This document shows positions 1 to 8,947 of a stretch of 64,000 nt of DNA, in pieces. The translations under genes were made by a program, and so were the position numbers. The notes under the pieces are model-generated. The model searched no databases. It was not told the DNA's origin and saw nothing but the letters and a program-made list of their open reading frames with translations. The stretch comes from Hymenobacter lucidus (GTDB lineage: Bacteria; Bacteroidota; Bacteroidia; Cytophagales; Hymenobacteraceae): positions 34,494 through 98,493 of the forward strand of contig NZ_JAJADR010000012.1 in assembly GCF_020447265.1 (NCBI RefSeq), given 5' to 3'. The stretch's first letter is position 1, and the number at the start of each line of letters is the position of its first letter.

Positions 1-42
1 GAGTACGTTATCAACGTCCAGTAAGCTCTAAAAATGCCCAAA

Positions 43-83
43 CAGAAAGCCGGCTGAGGTTTTACACCTCAGCCGGCTTTCTG
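43..83. terminator. Bidirectional terminator hairpin
   Basis: A perfect 17-bp inverted repeat (43-59 with 67-83) encloses a 7-nt loop. It lies just past the 3' end of the minus-strand NUDIX gene and can terminate it. A gene outside the window could use the other face. Confidence 0.8.
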
Positions 84-129
84 TTATCCGGTTTCTACAA
101 ATGGTAAAACCGGTTTGCTTGCGCACTTT

Positions 130-765
130 CTATTGTAGCTGAGCCCACTGCACAGCTATAATTGTTTTGGCATCCTGCCAGGGTTCCTCCACCATATCCT
201 GCCGGCTCAGAAACACCAGCTCGATGTTCTCGTCCTCGTCGATGGCCCCGCCCCCGGCCCCGCTTTGGTGGCTTACCTCGGCGTAGTAGAGCCAGAGCTG
301 CTCGGCACTGCCGCCGGGCGAGGAATAGAAGTTGGTGATGGGCGTGAGCCGGTCGACATCGTAGCCCAGTTCCTCGTGAATCTCGCGGCGCATAGCATCT
401 TCCGGACTTTCGCCTTCTTTGTCGAGCATACCGGCCGGAATTTCCAGCAGCTCGGTTTCGGAGCCAATGCGAAACTGCCGCACAAACACGTAGCGCTGCT
501 TTTGAGTATCGAATACCAGCGCGGCTACGGCCGAGCCGGGCTCAAACCGCTCCCGCTTGAGCTGCTTGCCGCCGTGCTGCACCAGCAGTTGCGTAAGTTT
601 GTAGTGACCATCGTAAAGAATTTTGCGGTCGGTGATGTTCATAGGGTAGTCGGGGTTAGTGGCGGTGTAGCCAACCGGTGCGTATACCTGCTGCCCGGCG
701 GCCTGGATTCTACGGTTTTGGCTGTTTTCGGCTGTATCGAAATCAAGGTTTCTATTTTTTGTCAA
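130..765 (-). CDS. NUDIX hydrolase, ADP-ribose pyrophosphatase-like
   Basis: The protein of 211 aa carries a Nudix box at residues 112-135, ending in REIHEELGY, where the glutamates bind the metal. The preceding segment (GMLDKEGE) is one residue longer than the strict Gx5E spacing. The middle part (KRERFEPGSAVAALV, VRQFRIGSETELLEIPAG) matches ADP-ribose or GDP-sugar pyrophosphatases, which split nucleoside diphosphate sugars into a nucleotide and a sugar phosphate. The start used here is TTG at 765. An internal ATG at 639 (MNITDRKILYDGHY) gives 169 aa and fits the start of many family members, so the N-terminus is unsure. Substrate cannot be read from sequence. Confidence 0.88.
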   Translation of the reverse strand: MTKNRNLDFDTAENSQNRRIQAAGQQVYAPVGYTATNPDYPMNITDRKILYDGHYKLTQLLVQHGGKQLKRERFEPGSAVAALVFDTQKQRYVFVRQFRIGSETELLEIPAGMLDKEGESPEDAMRREIHEELGYDVDRLTPITNFYSSPGGSAEQLWLYYAEVSHQSGAGGGAIDEDENIELVFLSRQDMVEEPWQDAKTIIAVQWAQLQ

Positions 766-863
766 ATTAATACGCTTTTCCCGCAGCCTGCTTTTTTAGA
801 AAAAGGCTGCACCGGCCGTTTCAAGTTGTGCCGCGGCCTTTCTTCTTTTCCATTTCCTTTCTG

Positions 864-2318
864 ATGACGTTCGACGAACTCAATCTTGTTCCGCCAATCC
901 TGCGTGCCCTGCACGAGGAAGGCTACACTACCCCCACTCCCATCCAGCAGCAAGCCATTCCGCACGTGCTCGATGGCCGCGACCTGTTGGGGGTTGCCCA
1001 AACCGGCACCGGCAAAACCGCCGCTTTCACCGTTCCCATTCTCCAGATTCTGAGCCAGACGGCCAAGCTGGAAAACCATTCGCACTCCCGCATCCGCTGC
1101 ATGGTGCTTACGCCCACCCGCGAGCTGGCCATCCAGATCGGGGAAAGCTTCGCCGCCTACGGCCGGCACCTGCCCCTGCGCCACACCGTTATCTTCGGTG
1201 GCGTGGGCCAGACGCCCCAAACCAATGCCCTGCGCCGGGGCGTGGAGGTGCTCATTGCCACGCCCGGCCGCCTGCTCGATTTGATGAACCAGGGCTTCGT
1301 GGACCTGCGCCACATCGAAGTATTTGTCCTCGATGAAGCCGACCGGATGCTCGACATGGGCTTCATCAACGACATCAAGCGGATTCTGCCCAAGCTGCCG
1401 GCTTCGCGCCAGACGCTGTTTTTCTCGGCTACTATGCCCGGCGCCATTCAGGAGCTGGCCGGCTCCATCCTGAAGCCGAACCCGGTGAAGGTGGCCGTTA
1501 CGCCCGTTTCCAGCACCGCCGACACCATTACCCAATCGGTGTATATGGTGCCCAAAAATGACAAGCCCGAGCTGCTGGAGCACATTCTGCAGGATAAGGC
1601 CATCAAGCGCGTGCTCGTGTTTACCCGCACCAAGCACGGGGCCGATAAAGTGGTAAAAACCCTGGCTAAGGCCAACATTCCGGCCGAAGCCATTCATGGC
1701 AACAAGTCGCAGAACCACCGCCAGCGGGCTTTGTCCAACTTCAAGGCCGGCAGCACCCGCGTGCTGGTCGCCACCGATATTGCCGCCCGCGGCATTGATG
1801 TGGACGAGCTGACCCACGTAATCAACTACGAGGTGCCCAACGAGCCCGAAACCTACGTGCACCGCATCGGCCGCACCGGCCGCGCCGGCGCCGACGGTAA
1901 GGCCCTCACCTTCTGCGACGAGGAAGAGCGCGCCTATCTGCAAGATATTCAGAAGCTGATTCGCCGCCAGATTCCGGTGGTTTCCGACCATCCGTACTTC
2001 AGCGTGTTCGTAGTACCCGTGCCCCTCAGCGGCGGTCCGGCCATTCAGCGCCCCAAAGGCCCCGCTGGCCGGGCTCCCCGCCAAGGTGGCGGCGGACGCG
2101 GCGGCGAGGCTCGTCCGCCACGGGCAGCGGGCTCCGGCCAGGGTGCCGGGCGGGCAGCCGGCAGCTCTTCGGGACGCGGCGAGGCCCGGCCAGCCGCTTC
2201 GGGCGGCGTACGCTCCACTTCGGCTAATGCCAACCGCCCAGCGGGTGAGCGGCCCGCTGGCAGCGTCAATGGCGGCGGCCAGCGGCGGCGTTTCCGTGGC
2301 AACGGCAGCGGCCGGTAA
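864..2318 (+). CDS. rhlE: DEAD-box ATP-dependent RNA helicase, RhlE-like
   Basis: A 484-aa DEAD-box helicase that unwinds short RNA duplexes, probably in ribosome assembly or RNA decay. Visible motifs are the Q motif (TPIQQQAIP, about 25-33), Walker A AQTGTGKT (45-52), PTREL, DEAD (157-160), SAT (188-190) and the helicase C motif HRIGRTGRAG near 345. After about residue 390 comes a low-complexity Gly/Arg/Ala/Pro tail that probably binds RNA. The ATG at 864 (MTFDELNL) is chosen because homologues start there; an in-frame ATG at 828 would add 12 residues. It stands alone, divergent from the NUDIX gene. A second, deaD-like paralogue lies at 26077-28050. Confidence 0.93.
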   Translation: MTFDELNLVPPILRALHEEGYTTPTPIQQQAIPHVLDGRDLLGVAQTGTGKTAAFTVPILQILSQTAKLENHSHSRIRCMVLTPTRELAIQIGESFAAYGRHLPLRHTVIFGGVGQTPQTNALRRGVEVLIATPGRLLDLMNQGFVDLRHIEVFVLDEADRMLDMGFINDIKRILPKLPASRQTLFFSATMPGAIQELAGSILKPNPVKVAVTPVSSTADTITQSVYMVPKNDKPELLEHILQDKAIKRVLVFTRTKHGADKVVKTLAKANIPAEAIHGNKSQNHRQRALSNFKAGSTRVLVATDIAARGIDVDELTHVINYEVPNEPETYVHRIGRTGRAGADGKALTFCDEEERAYLQDIQKLIRRQIPVVSDHPYFSVFVVPVPLSGGPAIQRPKGPAGRAPRQGGGGRGGEARPPRAAGSGQGAGRAAGSSSGRGEARPAASGGVRSTSANANRPAGERPAGSVNGGGQRRRFRGNGSGR

Positions 2319-2353
2319 CAGCTACCGGCCGCAATAGCCACAATACTTCAAAG

Positions 2354-2391
2354 CAGCTGTCCGGACTCAGGGTTCGGGCAGCTGTTTTTTT
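2354..2391 (+). terminator. Rho-independent terminator of the RhlE gene
   Basis: A 12-bp stem with two G-T wobbles (2354-2365 with 2373-2384) is followed by a run of T, 36 nt after the helicase stop codon. Confidence 0.8.
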
Positions 2392-2555
2392 ATGGCCTTA
2401 TACAGTGAGAATAACACCCAAGATGTCCTACCGGCAGCACCGGTACGAGAGTAGCGTTCAGGGTATCCGCAGTCTTTGAAACAAAAAATACTGGTTACGG
2501 CTTATTGAGATTCAAGCTGTTATTCTTACGTACTCAGTCCGCAATTTCTTCTGCC

Positions 2556-3035
2556 ATGGCCCACAGCACTTTTCCCGTCATCCAGGCTCTGCGCGACACT
2601 GCCCAGCGCTTGGCTACCCAGGCTCCGTACCAGTGGGGCCATATGGGTAGCTGCAACTGCGGCCACCTGGCCCAGACCGTCACCCACCTAACCAAAGCCG
2701 AAATCCACAGCCGCGCCATGCAGCGCTACGGCGACTGGGAGCGGCAGCTACTCGACTATTGCCCCACCAGCGGCCTGCCCATTGATGAGACGATAGATGA
2801 AATGCTGGCCTTAGGCTTTACCCGCGCCGATTTGTCCCACCTGGAACGCCTTTCCGACCCGGCTATCCGGGCAGCCATACCGTTTGAGCGCCGCAACGCC
2901 ATGCGCCACAACCAGCGCGACGACGTGGTACTCTACCTGCAAATCTGGGCTCAGCTTCTGGAAGCTCAACTGCTAAGCACTATTCAGCTACCGCTGGAAA
3001 TAACATTCCCAGCGGAGCTGGTAGCGGCTCGTTGA
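2556..3035 (+). CDS. Conserved protein of unknown function
   Basis: A 159-aa soluble protein with no signal peptide or membrane segment. I do not recognise an enzymatic family. The N-terminal third holds a conspicuous cluster WGHMGSCNCGHL (27-38) with two Cys and two His, and Cys69 follows; this could bind a metal but does not fit a known zinc-finger spacing. I recall similar sequences being widespread as hypothetical proteins in Bacteroidota. ATG 2556 is used because the upstream part of the frame (from 2505) looks non-coding. A terminator follows at 3086-3122, so it is a single-gene unit. Confidence 0.75.
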   Translation: MAHSTFPVIQALRDTAQRLATQAPYQWGHMGSCNCGHLAQTVTHLTKAEIHSRAMQRYGDWERQLLDYCPTSGLPIDETIDEMLALGFTRADLSHLERLSDPAIRAAIPFERRNAMRHNQRDDVVLYLQIWAQLLEAQLLSTIQLPLEITFPAELVAAR

Positions 3036-3085
3036 TTTCTTGGTAATTCGTTACCTGATTTCTGCTACGAATTACCCTAAATGCC

Positions 3086-3122
3086 AAAGCCCCGCCGACT
3101 CACGTCAGGCGGGGCTTTTTTT
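3086..3122. terminator. Terminator between convergent genes
   Basis: An 11-bp stem (3086-3096 with 3108-3118) with A-run on one side and T-run on the other. It can end both the 2556-3035 gene and the minus-strand lipoprotein gene. Confidence 0.8.
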
Positions 3123-3174
3123 ATAACATCGGGCAATCTTCAGTGTAGCTGGCTACCGCTTCCAGGGTTGGGAG

Positions 3175-3342
3175 CTATTGTGCGTTGCTACGCTGGGCCT
3201 CACGATAGAGTTCGGTACGGTGGCCACGCTTGTAGGCAGCATCAGCGTTAGGGTCTTTCTCCGGGTCTGGAGCTTGCTCACAGGACGAGAGGAACGACGA
3301 GGCACAGACGGCGAACAGGAAGAGCAGACGGGACTTTTTCAT
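3175..3342 (-). CDS. Small putative lipoprotein, 55 aa
   Basis: A short protein with a charged start (MKKSR), a hydrophobic stretch (5-18) and a lipobox-like end LSSC (Cys21), followed by a charged, probably periplasmic tail of 34 residues rich in Asp, Glu, Lys and Arg. This is a typical small Bacteroidota lipoprotein anchored to a membrane. The ATG at 3342 is preferred over the ORF start at 3381 because it gives a proper signal peptide. Function unknown. It faces a shared terminator with the convergent gene upstream. Confidence 0.7.
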   Translation of the reverse strand: MKKSRLLFLFAVCASSFLSSCEQAPDPEKDPNADAAYKRGHRTELYREAQRSNAQ

Positions 3343-4061
3343 AGCCCAAAGGTAAGCACCGCCTCCAAAACAGCCAAGCATTCTGCTGCATCTCTTCCGG
3401 TCATTTTGCGGGTAAGGGATTCACACTCCTACAGCACAAATGTAATAAGCATAATCTAATAGTATCTATAGACTTAGCGCATACTCCAAAAATTACATTT
3501 GAAAACAAGTGTAGATATTGGCAAATTAAACTCTTCGTCCGAATAAGGCTCACTAAGCGCCCGTTATTGAATGATCTACCGTCTGTACAGCGGCAGCAGG
3601 CTCGATTCTGCTCAAGCTAAATTTGTTAGCCGGTACAGCGAGAAACACTATTGGCTTATTCCATCCTCAGACAGTGACAAGCCGCTTAGCAAATTTCAGG
3701 GCCTGAATCAGGTAGTAAAGCAGTTGCAACGGCGACCATTACAATTCCACTAATTTGAGATAAAACCTCAAACACTATGTGTGCTCAAATAGAAAATCAC
3801 TGCTTTATCTAACAAATAGCAAGTTATTGAAAATAAGTATGTTATTAATGTCAATAACAAATATGTTAGCATTGAATCAAGCTGCAAATTAGTATAACTA
3901 TTCAATCACCTGAAGCTCAGCAAAACAGTTATAAAAGACCTTGCTGTTCTAACAGGCACCGCGTGAGTAAAAAGCTTGTGATGACAGTCTGCCAAATTGC
4001 ACTTACGATTTTATGGCACACCGGCAGTAGCTATAGAATGCTTGGCTACCTCCTCCTAGAG
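3343..4061. other. AT-rich gap without a convincing gene
   Basis: About 720 nt, clearly richer in A+T than the rest of the window, especially 3410-3960. A 60-codon plus-strand ORF (3571-3753) exists but has no recognisable family, and a 62-codon ORF at 3963-4151 runs into the antisense of the XRE gene. Short repeated patterns such as ATAACAAATA around 3810-3870 are present. I see no tRNA, transposase or clear terminal repeats. Confidence 0.5.
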
Positions 4062-4664
4062 TTATTCCGGTTGATAGTCGCTAAAGGTACCATCCTGGTA
4101 AAAGATGACGATGCGCCTGATCTTCTTGCCTGGCGCCGCCAGGGCTGCTAGAGGCAGAGAACTGGGCATGGCGGCAGCATCCTGCCCAAGTGCCGGCCTT
4201 TCTTTGGCAGTCGGCGGGCTTGATATAGGCGGAATGACTGTTGTGGCCTGTTCCGCGGCAGTAGTGCTGACGGAGGCCTCAGTTAGGGGCAACGGCTCTA
4301 CCGCTGGCACAGGCTCACTCTCGGTAGCGGGAGCAATAGCCGGGGCTTTCGCAGGCACCGTACGAATTCGTTTTATCGGTGCCTCTACTGCCTCGGGACC
4401 TGTAGTTGGCTGGGTGGGTGCTGTAGTTGGCAAAGCGCCGGTAGCAGCTACGGCAGCGGCCAGCATGGGCTCGATACCACTTAGCAACCATGGTAACGAC
4501 AGATCCGGGAAAGCGCCGATGATTTTCTGCACTACCTCCAGGCTTGGCTTATTGCGCCCACTCAGAATATGGCTTACTATCGGCCGCGCTACTCCAATAG
4601 CATCAGCAAACTGAGTGGGCGTCAATTGCCGGCTCTGCAACAGAATTCTGATACGCTCAACCAT
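4062..4664 (-). CDS. XRE-family transcriptional regulator with long linker
   Basis: A 200-aa DNA-binding protein. Residues 5-62 form a helix-turn-helix domain of the XRE/Cro type (LTPTQFADAIGVARPIVSHI is the turn region). It is followed by about 110 residues of Ala/Pro/Thr-rich linker and a short C-terminal module (KKIRRIVIFYQDGTFSDYQP), a tail I recall from other Bacteroidota XRE proteins. The ATG at 4664 (MVERIRILL) is used because a promoter box sits at 4687-4694. Two copies of a palindromic sequence upstream (4733-4744, 4817-4826) suggest self-regulation. No obvious partner gene adjoins it, so the target is unknown. Confidence 0.85.
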   Translation of the reverse strand: MVERIRILLQSRQLTPTQFADAIGVARPIVSHILSGRNKPSLEVVQKIIGAFPDLSLPWLLSGIEPMLAAAVAATGALPTTAPTQPTTGPEAVEAPIKRIRTVPAKAPAIAPATESEPVPAVEPLPLTEASVSTTAAEQATTVIPPISSPPTAKERPALGQDAAAMPSSLPLAALAAPGKKIRRIVIFYQDGTFSDYQPE

Positions 4665-4686
4665 AGCTAATATTGGACTGGATTTA

Positions 4687-4694
4687 CAAATGTA
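4687..4694 (-). promoter_or_regulatory. Bacteroidota -7 box (TACATTTG) of the XRE gene
   Basis: Exact TAnnTTTG on the minus strand, 23 nt before the ATG. A TTG that could act as the -33 box is at 4720-4722, with a spacer of 25 nt, a little longer than usual. A second exact box lies at 4776-4783 and may mark a second start site. Confidence 0.6.
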
Positions 4695-4732
4695 CACCTT
4701 GACACGAGGAAATCCACTTCAACTTACTATCA

Positions 4733-4744
4733 TTACAATTGTAA
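4733..4744. promoter_or_regulatory. Operator candidate: perfect 12-bp palindrome TTACAATTGTAA
   Basis: The palindrome sits just beyond the -33 region of the XRE gene. Ten of its twelve bases (ACAATTGTAA) recur at 4817-4826. A paired palindrome beside a gene for an XRE protein fits an autoregulatory operator; this is inference. Confidence 0.45.
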
Positions 4745-4816
4745 CAATAAGTTAAGCCTGATTTATGCCGGGGTACAAATGTATTCATCCAACTCGAGTC
4801 AGTTTACATTAGTAAA

Positions 4817-4826
4817 ACAATTGTAA
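4817..4826. promoter_or_regulatory. Second copy of the ACAATTGTAA motif
   Basis: Repeats the core of the palindrome at 4733-4744, 82 nt away, in the gap between the XRE gene and the L,D-transpeptidase terminator. The rest of this gap (4830-4940) shows nothing else I recognise. Confidence 0.4.
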
Positions 4827-4945
4827 TCTACTCTTCTATCCGCTTCATTCTCTAGGGAAGGAATGCTGCCCAGCCTGTAACAGGCCAGCACCGATTCATT
4901 CTTCGGCCCCACTCAGTCCACGTGGTGCCCACTAGCGGCAGGCTA

Positions 4946-4983
4946 TAAAAAAAGGCTACTGACCGGGATGGTCAGTAGCCTTT
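4946..4983 (-). terminator. Rho-independent terminator of the L,D-transpeptidase gene
   Basis: A 14-bp perfect stem (4951-4964 with 4970-4983), 5-nt loop, and on the minus strand a following U-run (A-run 4948-4953 on plus). Confidence 0.85.
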
Positions 4984-5025
4984 GTGTTGGAGCTGCTCTG
5001 CTACCAGCTTCAGAGGTACCAGAGC

Positions 5026-6786
5026 CTAGTTGAAGTATTCCCGGGCTAGGGCCTTATCATGGTTGTAGATGTCATCCCGGAAATGAAGCTTGCCGGCATC
5101 ATCAACCCAGGCCGTGAAGTAGACTAGGTACACGGGCAGAGTTTCCTTCAGCGCCACATACTTCTCCTTACGGTTGGCAATAGTATCCTGGATGGTTTGC
5201 ATATCCCAACCGGGCTTGTTGCGCAGCAGATACTCAGCCAGCTTCAACGGCTCGGCCACCCGTACGCACCCGTGACTGAAGCCACGCTTAGCCTGGCTGA
5301 ACAGCTCGTCGTGGGGAGTGTCGTGCAGGTACACATCGTTCGAGTTGGGAAAGATAAACTTCACCTCCCCCAGGTCGTTCTTCGGCCCCGGCCGCCGGCG
5401 CACGGTGTACTTGAAGGTCTCCTGCGAGATGCTCGACCAGTCGATGGAGCCCGGGTCAACGACTACTGCTTTCTTGCCATAGCCCTTCACCACCTCCATA
5501 TCCAGGTGGTCGAGGTACGACGGGTTATTCATCAGCTTTGGCTTCAGTTCCTTCTCAATGATGCTCCACGGTACGTTCCAGTAAGGTGACAAAACCACGT
5601 ATTCCATCTTGTCGCTAAAGACCGGCGTGGCGTTCATTGCCTTGCCTACGATAACGCGCATATCGAAAACTTCCTTGTTGTTTTCGATGACGTGCAGCTT
5701 GTAGTCCGGGATATTAACCAGCAGGTAGCTGGGTTCAAATTTCTTCGGCACCCAGCGCCAGCGCTCCATGTTGAGAATGATCTGGTCGATGCGGGCGGAG
5801 AGTGGAACATTCAATGCCTTGAGGGTTTCACCGCTCACGATGCCATCGGCTTTGAGGCCGTTCAGGTCCTGGAACTGCTTAACGGCTTCTACCAACGGGG
5901 CATCATATTTCTCTACCGGCGCGGCGGCGGTAGTAGTATTGGTAGTGGCCTGGACGGGCGTAGTGCTGGCGGTTGCCGGCTCCGGCACGGCCGGAGCGGC
6001 AGCATCAGCACCGAGCAGGCGCTTGCGCAGCAGAGCTACGGCCGGGGTAGCGTCACCGGGCTTGAGCTTAGTGGTAGCCGGCAGCGTGGGCCAGCCCCCG
6101 TTGCGCTGCAGGGCCCGGTACTCGGCCAGAGCTTTTTTCAACCGGTCATACTCCGGGTGTAGAGGCTCAAACTCATAGTAAGGATACGTGCTTTCCCGCT
6201 CCTTGAGAATGGTCATGAGAGCCTTATGCAGCTTAATTTTATTGCGCTTAACGTTCCAATCGATGTTTTTGACTTCACGCGGATTTACCGTGCCCCGATA
6301 AAAATCGGAAGCCCAGTTAAAGTAAGTACCTGATAATGAAACGTCTATTTCCTTTTCCAGCGCATTGCGCTTGGTCGAGTCCGACTGAGCCTTCTCAAGT
6401 TCGGTGAAGAGTTTATCAAAATCCTTGACTTTATAGTCGCGCGGGTCCAGGCCTTCGTCGGCGGCTTTGTTGATGACGCTCAGCAAGGTTTTGGCCTGGG
6501 GTACCAACTCGTGGTTGCGAAACCAGCCCAGGCGGAAGTCCCGCTCCCGGTAGAATTTCTTGCCCCACTCCAGCTGGTCTTTAAAGGCCGGCACAGCCTT
6601 CATGTAGCTGATGATGTAGGTACTGTCGAGCTTGGGCTGCGCGCCGCCGGCCTTAGTGAGGCCACCAGGCAGCGCATCCTGTATTTTTTCTTTCTGATCC
6701 TGGCTGCACGCCGAGCCCATCATCGTCAGGCTGATAAGCCAGAACAACAGGACGGTTAAGAAAGCAGGACGATTCGGTTGATTCAT
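5026..6786 (-). CDS. L,D-transpeptidase (YcbB/LdtD-like) lipoprotein
   Basis: A 586-aa cell-wall enzyme that forms 3-3 crosslinks in peptidoglycan or attaches proteins to it. The N-terminus has a lipoprotein signal (hydrophobic 9-22, MGSAC with Cys27). A long scaffold domain (about 45-270) is followed by a peptidoglycan-binding helix bundle (VKQFQDLNGLKADGIVSG, about 325-350) and the YkuD catalytic domain with SHGCVRV, the catalytic Cys being about residue 507. This order matches YcbB-type enzymes. The ATG at 6786 is chosen over the longer frame because it creates the signal peptide. Single gene with its own terminator, divergent from the M1 aminopeptidase. Confidence 0.93.
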   Translation of the reverse strand: MNQPNRPAFLTVLLFWLISLTMMGSACSQDQKEKIQDALPGGLTKAGGAQPKLDSTYIISYMKAVPAFKDQLEWGKKFYRERDFRLGWFRNHELVPQAKTLLSVINKAADEGLDPRDYKVKDFDKLFTELEKAQSDSTKRNALEKEIDVSLSGTYFNWASDFYRGTVNPREVKNIDWNVKRNKIKLHKALMTILKERESTYPYYEFEPLHPEYDRLKKALAEYRALQRNGGWPTLPATTKLKPGDATPAVALLRKRLLGADAAAPAVPEPATASTTPVQATTNTTTAAAPVEKYDAPLVEAVKQFQDLNGLKADGIVSGETLKALNVPLSARIDQIILNMERWRWVPKKFEPSYLLVNIPDYKLHVIENNKEVFDMRVIVGKAMNATPVFSDKMEYVVLSPYWNVPWSIIEKELKPKLMNNPSYLDHLDMEVVKGYGKKAVVVDPGSIDWSSISQETFKYTVRRRPGPKNDLGEVKFIFPNSNDVYLHDTPHDELFSQAKRGFSHGCVRVAEPLKLAEYLLRNKPGWDMQTIQDTIANRKEKYVALKETLPVYLVYFTAWVDDAGKLHFRDDIYNHDKALAREYFN

Positions 6787-6998
6787 GTACGTAGGTCGTG
6801 GTGAGAAAGGCAGTAATGGTTGCTGCCGGTTCTGGTCGGGTAAGAATCGACCAACGTGCCGGCGCAGCACTCTGCGCGTTCTACTGCTTTCCGGTTGCGG
6901 AGGTTGCCGGCGAAGCAGAACTATGCCACGCGGCAAGATACTAGTTTTGCCGCTATTCGGTGCGGATTACGAGAGCAAACCCAGCACTTGGTTTGGCC

Positions 6999-7006
6999 TA
7001 TATTTG
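6999..7006 (+). promoter_or_regulatory. Bacteroidota -7 box (TATATTTG) of the M1 aminopeptidase gene
   Basis: Exact TAnnTTTG match 61 nt before the ATG at 7068. No good -33 TTG is at the right distance. Confidence 0.45.
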
Positions 7007-7067
7007 CCGCCCGGCCCCGTTTCCCGTACAGCGAATTCAGTGTTCCGCTTCTTTAGCTTTCCTACCG

Positions 7068-8855
7068 ATGTTTATTCCCGACCCCCACAGCCACGCCCGT
7101 CCTGCCGAAGTGCAGGTGCGCCACCTTGCCCTCGACCTGCAGGTTGATTTTGCCAGTCGGACCCTGCGGGGTGAGGCGACTTGGCAGCTTACCAACCACA
7201 CCGGTGCCACGGAGCTGTGGCTCGATGCCCGCACACTTACTGTGGAAGCGGTATTGCTGGGCGGCCCCGCCGGCGAACTTACTACTTTCGAGCTGGGCCC
7301 CGACGACCCGGTGCTGGGCCAGCCCCTGCGCATCGACATCCATCCCGATACCCGGGTGGTGACCATTCGGTACCAGACTGCGCCCGAGGCCTCGGCCCTG
7401 CAGTGGCTGAGTCCCGAGCAGACGGCCGGCCGGGAGCAGCCATTTATGTTTACCCAGTCGCAGGCCATTCTGGCCCGCACCTGGATTCCGTGTCAGGACT
7501 CGCCCGGGGTGCGCTTCACCTACGAGGCCCGCGTGCGGGTGCCGGCCCATCTGCTGGCTTTGATGAGTGCCGAGAATCCGCAGCAGCTCAGTTCGGTTGG
7601 TGAGTACTCGTTTCGGATGGAGCAGCCGATTCCGTCGTACCTGATGGCGCTGGCTGTGGGCAACGTGGAGTTTATGCCCCTGAGCACCCGTACCGGTATT
7701 TACGCCGAGCCCGCCACGCTGCCCAGCGCCACCCACGAGTTTGTGGATCTGGAGAAAATGGTGGGTGCCGCTGAGGAGCTGTACGGCCCCTACCGCTGGG
7801 ACCGGTACGATTTGCTGGTGCTGCCGCCCTCTTTCCCTTTTGGAGGAATGGAAAACCCTCGTTTAACATTTGTAACACCCACTATCCTGGCCGGCGACCG
7901 AAGCCTGACCAGCCTGGTGGCCCACGAGCTGGCCCATTCGTGGTCGGGCAACTTGGTGACCAACGCCACCTGGAATGACTTCTGGCTCAACGAAGGCTTC
8001 ACCGTCTACTTCGAGCGCCGCATTATGGAGCGTCTCTACGGCCGCCCTTACGCCGATATGCTGCAGGTGCTGGGCCACACCGGCCTGCACCATACCGTAG
8101 CCGAACTCGGGGCCGACAGCAAGGATACCCACCTGCACCTCGACCTGGCCGGCCGCGACCCGGACGAAGGCCTCAATGAAATTGCCTACGAAAAAGGCGA
8201 CTACCTCCTGCTCACGCTGGAACACCTGGTGGGCCGCGAAAAGCTGGACACATTTATTAAGGAGTACTTCGCCCGCTTCAGCTTCCAGTCGATGGACACG
8301 GTTTCGTTCGTGGCCTACCTGCGCCGCGAGTTGCTCGATAAAGAGCCGGGGCTGGAACAGCAGTTGCAGCTCAATGCCTGGATAAATGGTCCCGGCATTC
8401 CGGCGGTAGCGCCGCCGGTGTCGTCGGAGCGCTTCGCCGCCGTGGAGGCCGCGCTGCAAAGCTGGCAGCAGGGCACGCCGGCCGCAACCCTGCCCACGGT
8501 CGAATGGAGCAGCCACGAGTGGGTACACTTTCTGCATGGCTTACCAAAAAACTTAACCCAGGCCCAGCTGACTGAGTTGGACGTGGCCTTTGGCTTTACC
8601 AATTCAGGCAACGCAGAAATTCTATCGGCGTGGTTTCCGTTGGCCCTGGCGGCTGGCTACCAGCCCGCCAACGCGCCCGTGGAGCAGTTCCTGACCAAAG
8701 TGGGGCGGCGCAAATTTCTGGTTCCGATTTACAAGGCTCTACTGGCTACGCCCGGCGGCCCCGAGCAGGCCCGCAGAATATACGCGCGGGCCCGGCCCAA
8801 TTATCACTCGGTTGCTACCAGCACTTTTGATACAATGGTGGGCCAAATCGTTTAA
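7068..8855 (+). CDS. M1 family zinc aminopeptidase, leukotriene A4 hydrolase-like
   Basis: A 595-aa metallopeptidase that removes N-terminal amino acids from peptides. The exopeptidase motif GGMENP comes before the zinc site HELAH, which has His286, Glu287 and His290, with the third ligand Glu309 in WLNEG. A C-terminal helical domain (about 440-595) resembles that of leukotriene A4 hydrolase, and the overall length agrees with that subfamily. No signal peptide is seen from ATG 7068 (MFIPDPHSHARPAEVQV), so it should be cytoplasmic; the 36 residues upstream in the frame span the promoter and are excluded. Probably supplies amino acids from peptides together with the other peptidases of the region. 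Confidence 0.93.
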   Translation: MFIPDPHSHARPAEVQVRHLALDLQVDFASRTLRGEATWQLTNHTGATELWLDARTLTVEAVLLGGPAGELTTFELGPDDPVLGQPLRIDIHPDTRVVTIRYQTAPEASALQWLSPEQTAGREQPFMFTQSQAILARTWIPCQDSPGVRFTYEARVRVPAHLLALMSAENPQQLSSVGEYSFRMEQPIPSYLMALAVGNVEFMPLSTRTGIYAEPATLPSATHEFVDLEKMVGAAEELYGPYRWDRYDLLVLPPSFPFGGMENPRLTFVTPTILAGDRSLTSLVAHELAHSWSGNLVTNATWNDFWLNEGFTVYFERRIMERLYGRPYADMLQVLGHTGLHHTVAELGADSKDTHLHLDLAGRDPDEGLNEIAYEKGDYLLLTLEHLVGREKLDTFIKEYFARFSFQSMDTVSFVAYLRRELLDKEPGLEQQLQLNAWINGPGIPAVAPPVSSERFAAVEAALQSWQQGTPAATLPTVEWSSHEWVHFLHGLPKNLTQAQLTELDVAFGFTNSGNAEILSAWFPLALAAGYQPANAPVEQFLTKVGRRKFLVPIYKALLATPGGPEQARRIYARARPNYHSVATSTFDTMVGQIV

Positions 8856-8947
8856 CTTACTGCTCAGCTTCGGCGGGTATGGCGTGAACCTTGCTTGCCG
8901 GTGCAGAGTTATTTTCCTTTTGTTGTCATTAAAGTTGAGTTGTCGCG

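Noticed and set aside
762..2084. 440-codon minus-strand frame antisense to the RhlE helicase gene
   Set aside because: It is the complement of a well-supported DEAD-box gene. Long antisense frames are expected in DNA of this GC content, and the translation shows no domain.
3571..3753. 60-codon ORF in the AT-rich gap
   Set aside because: No recognisable family, and no promoter or start evidence. Kept only as a note in the gap description.
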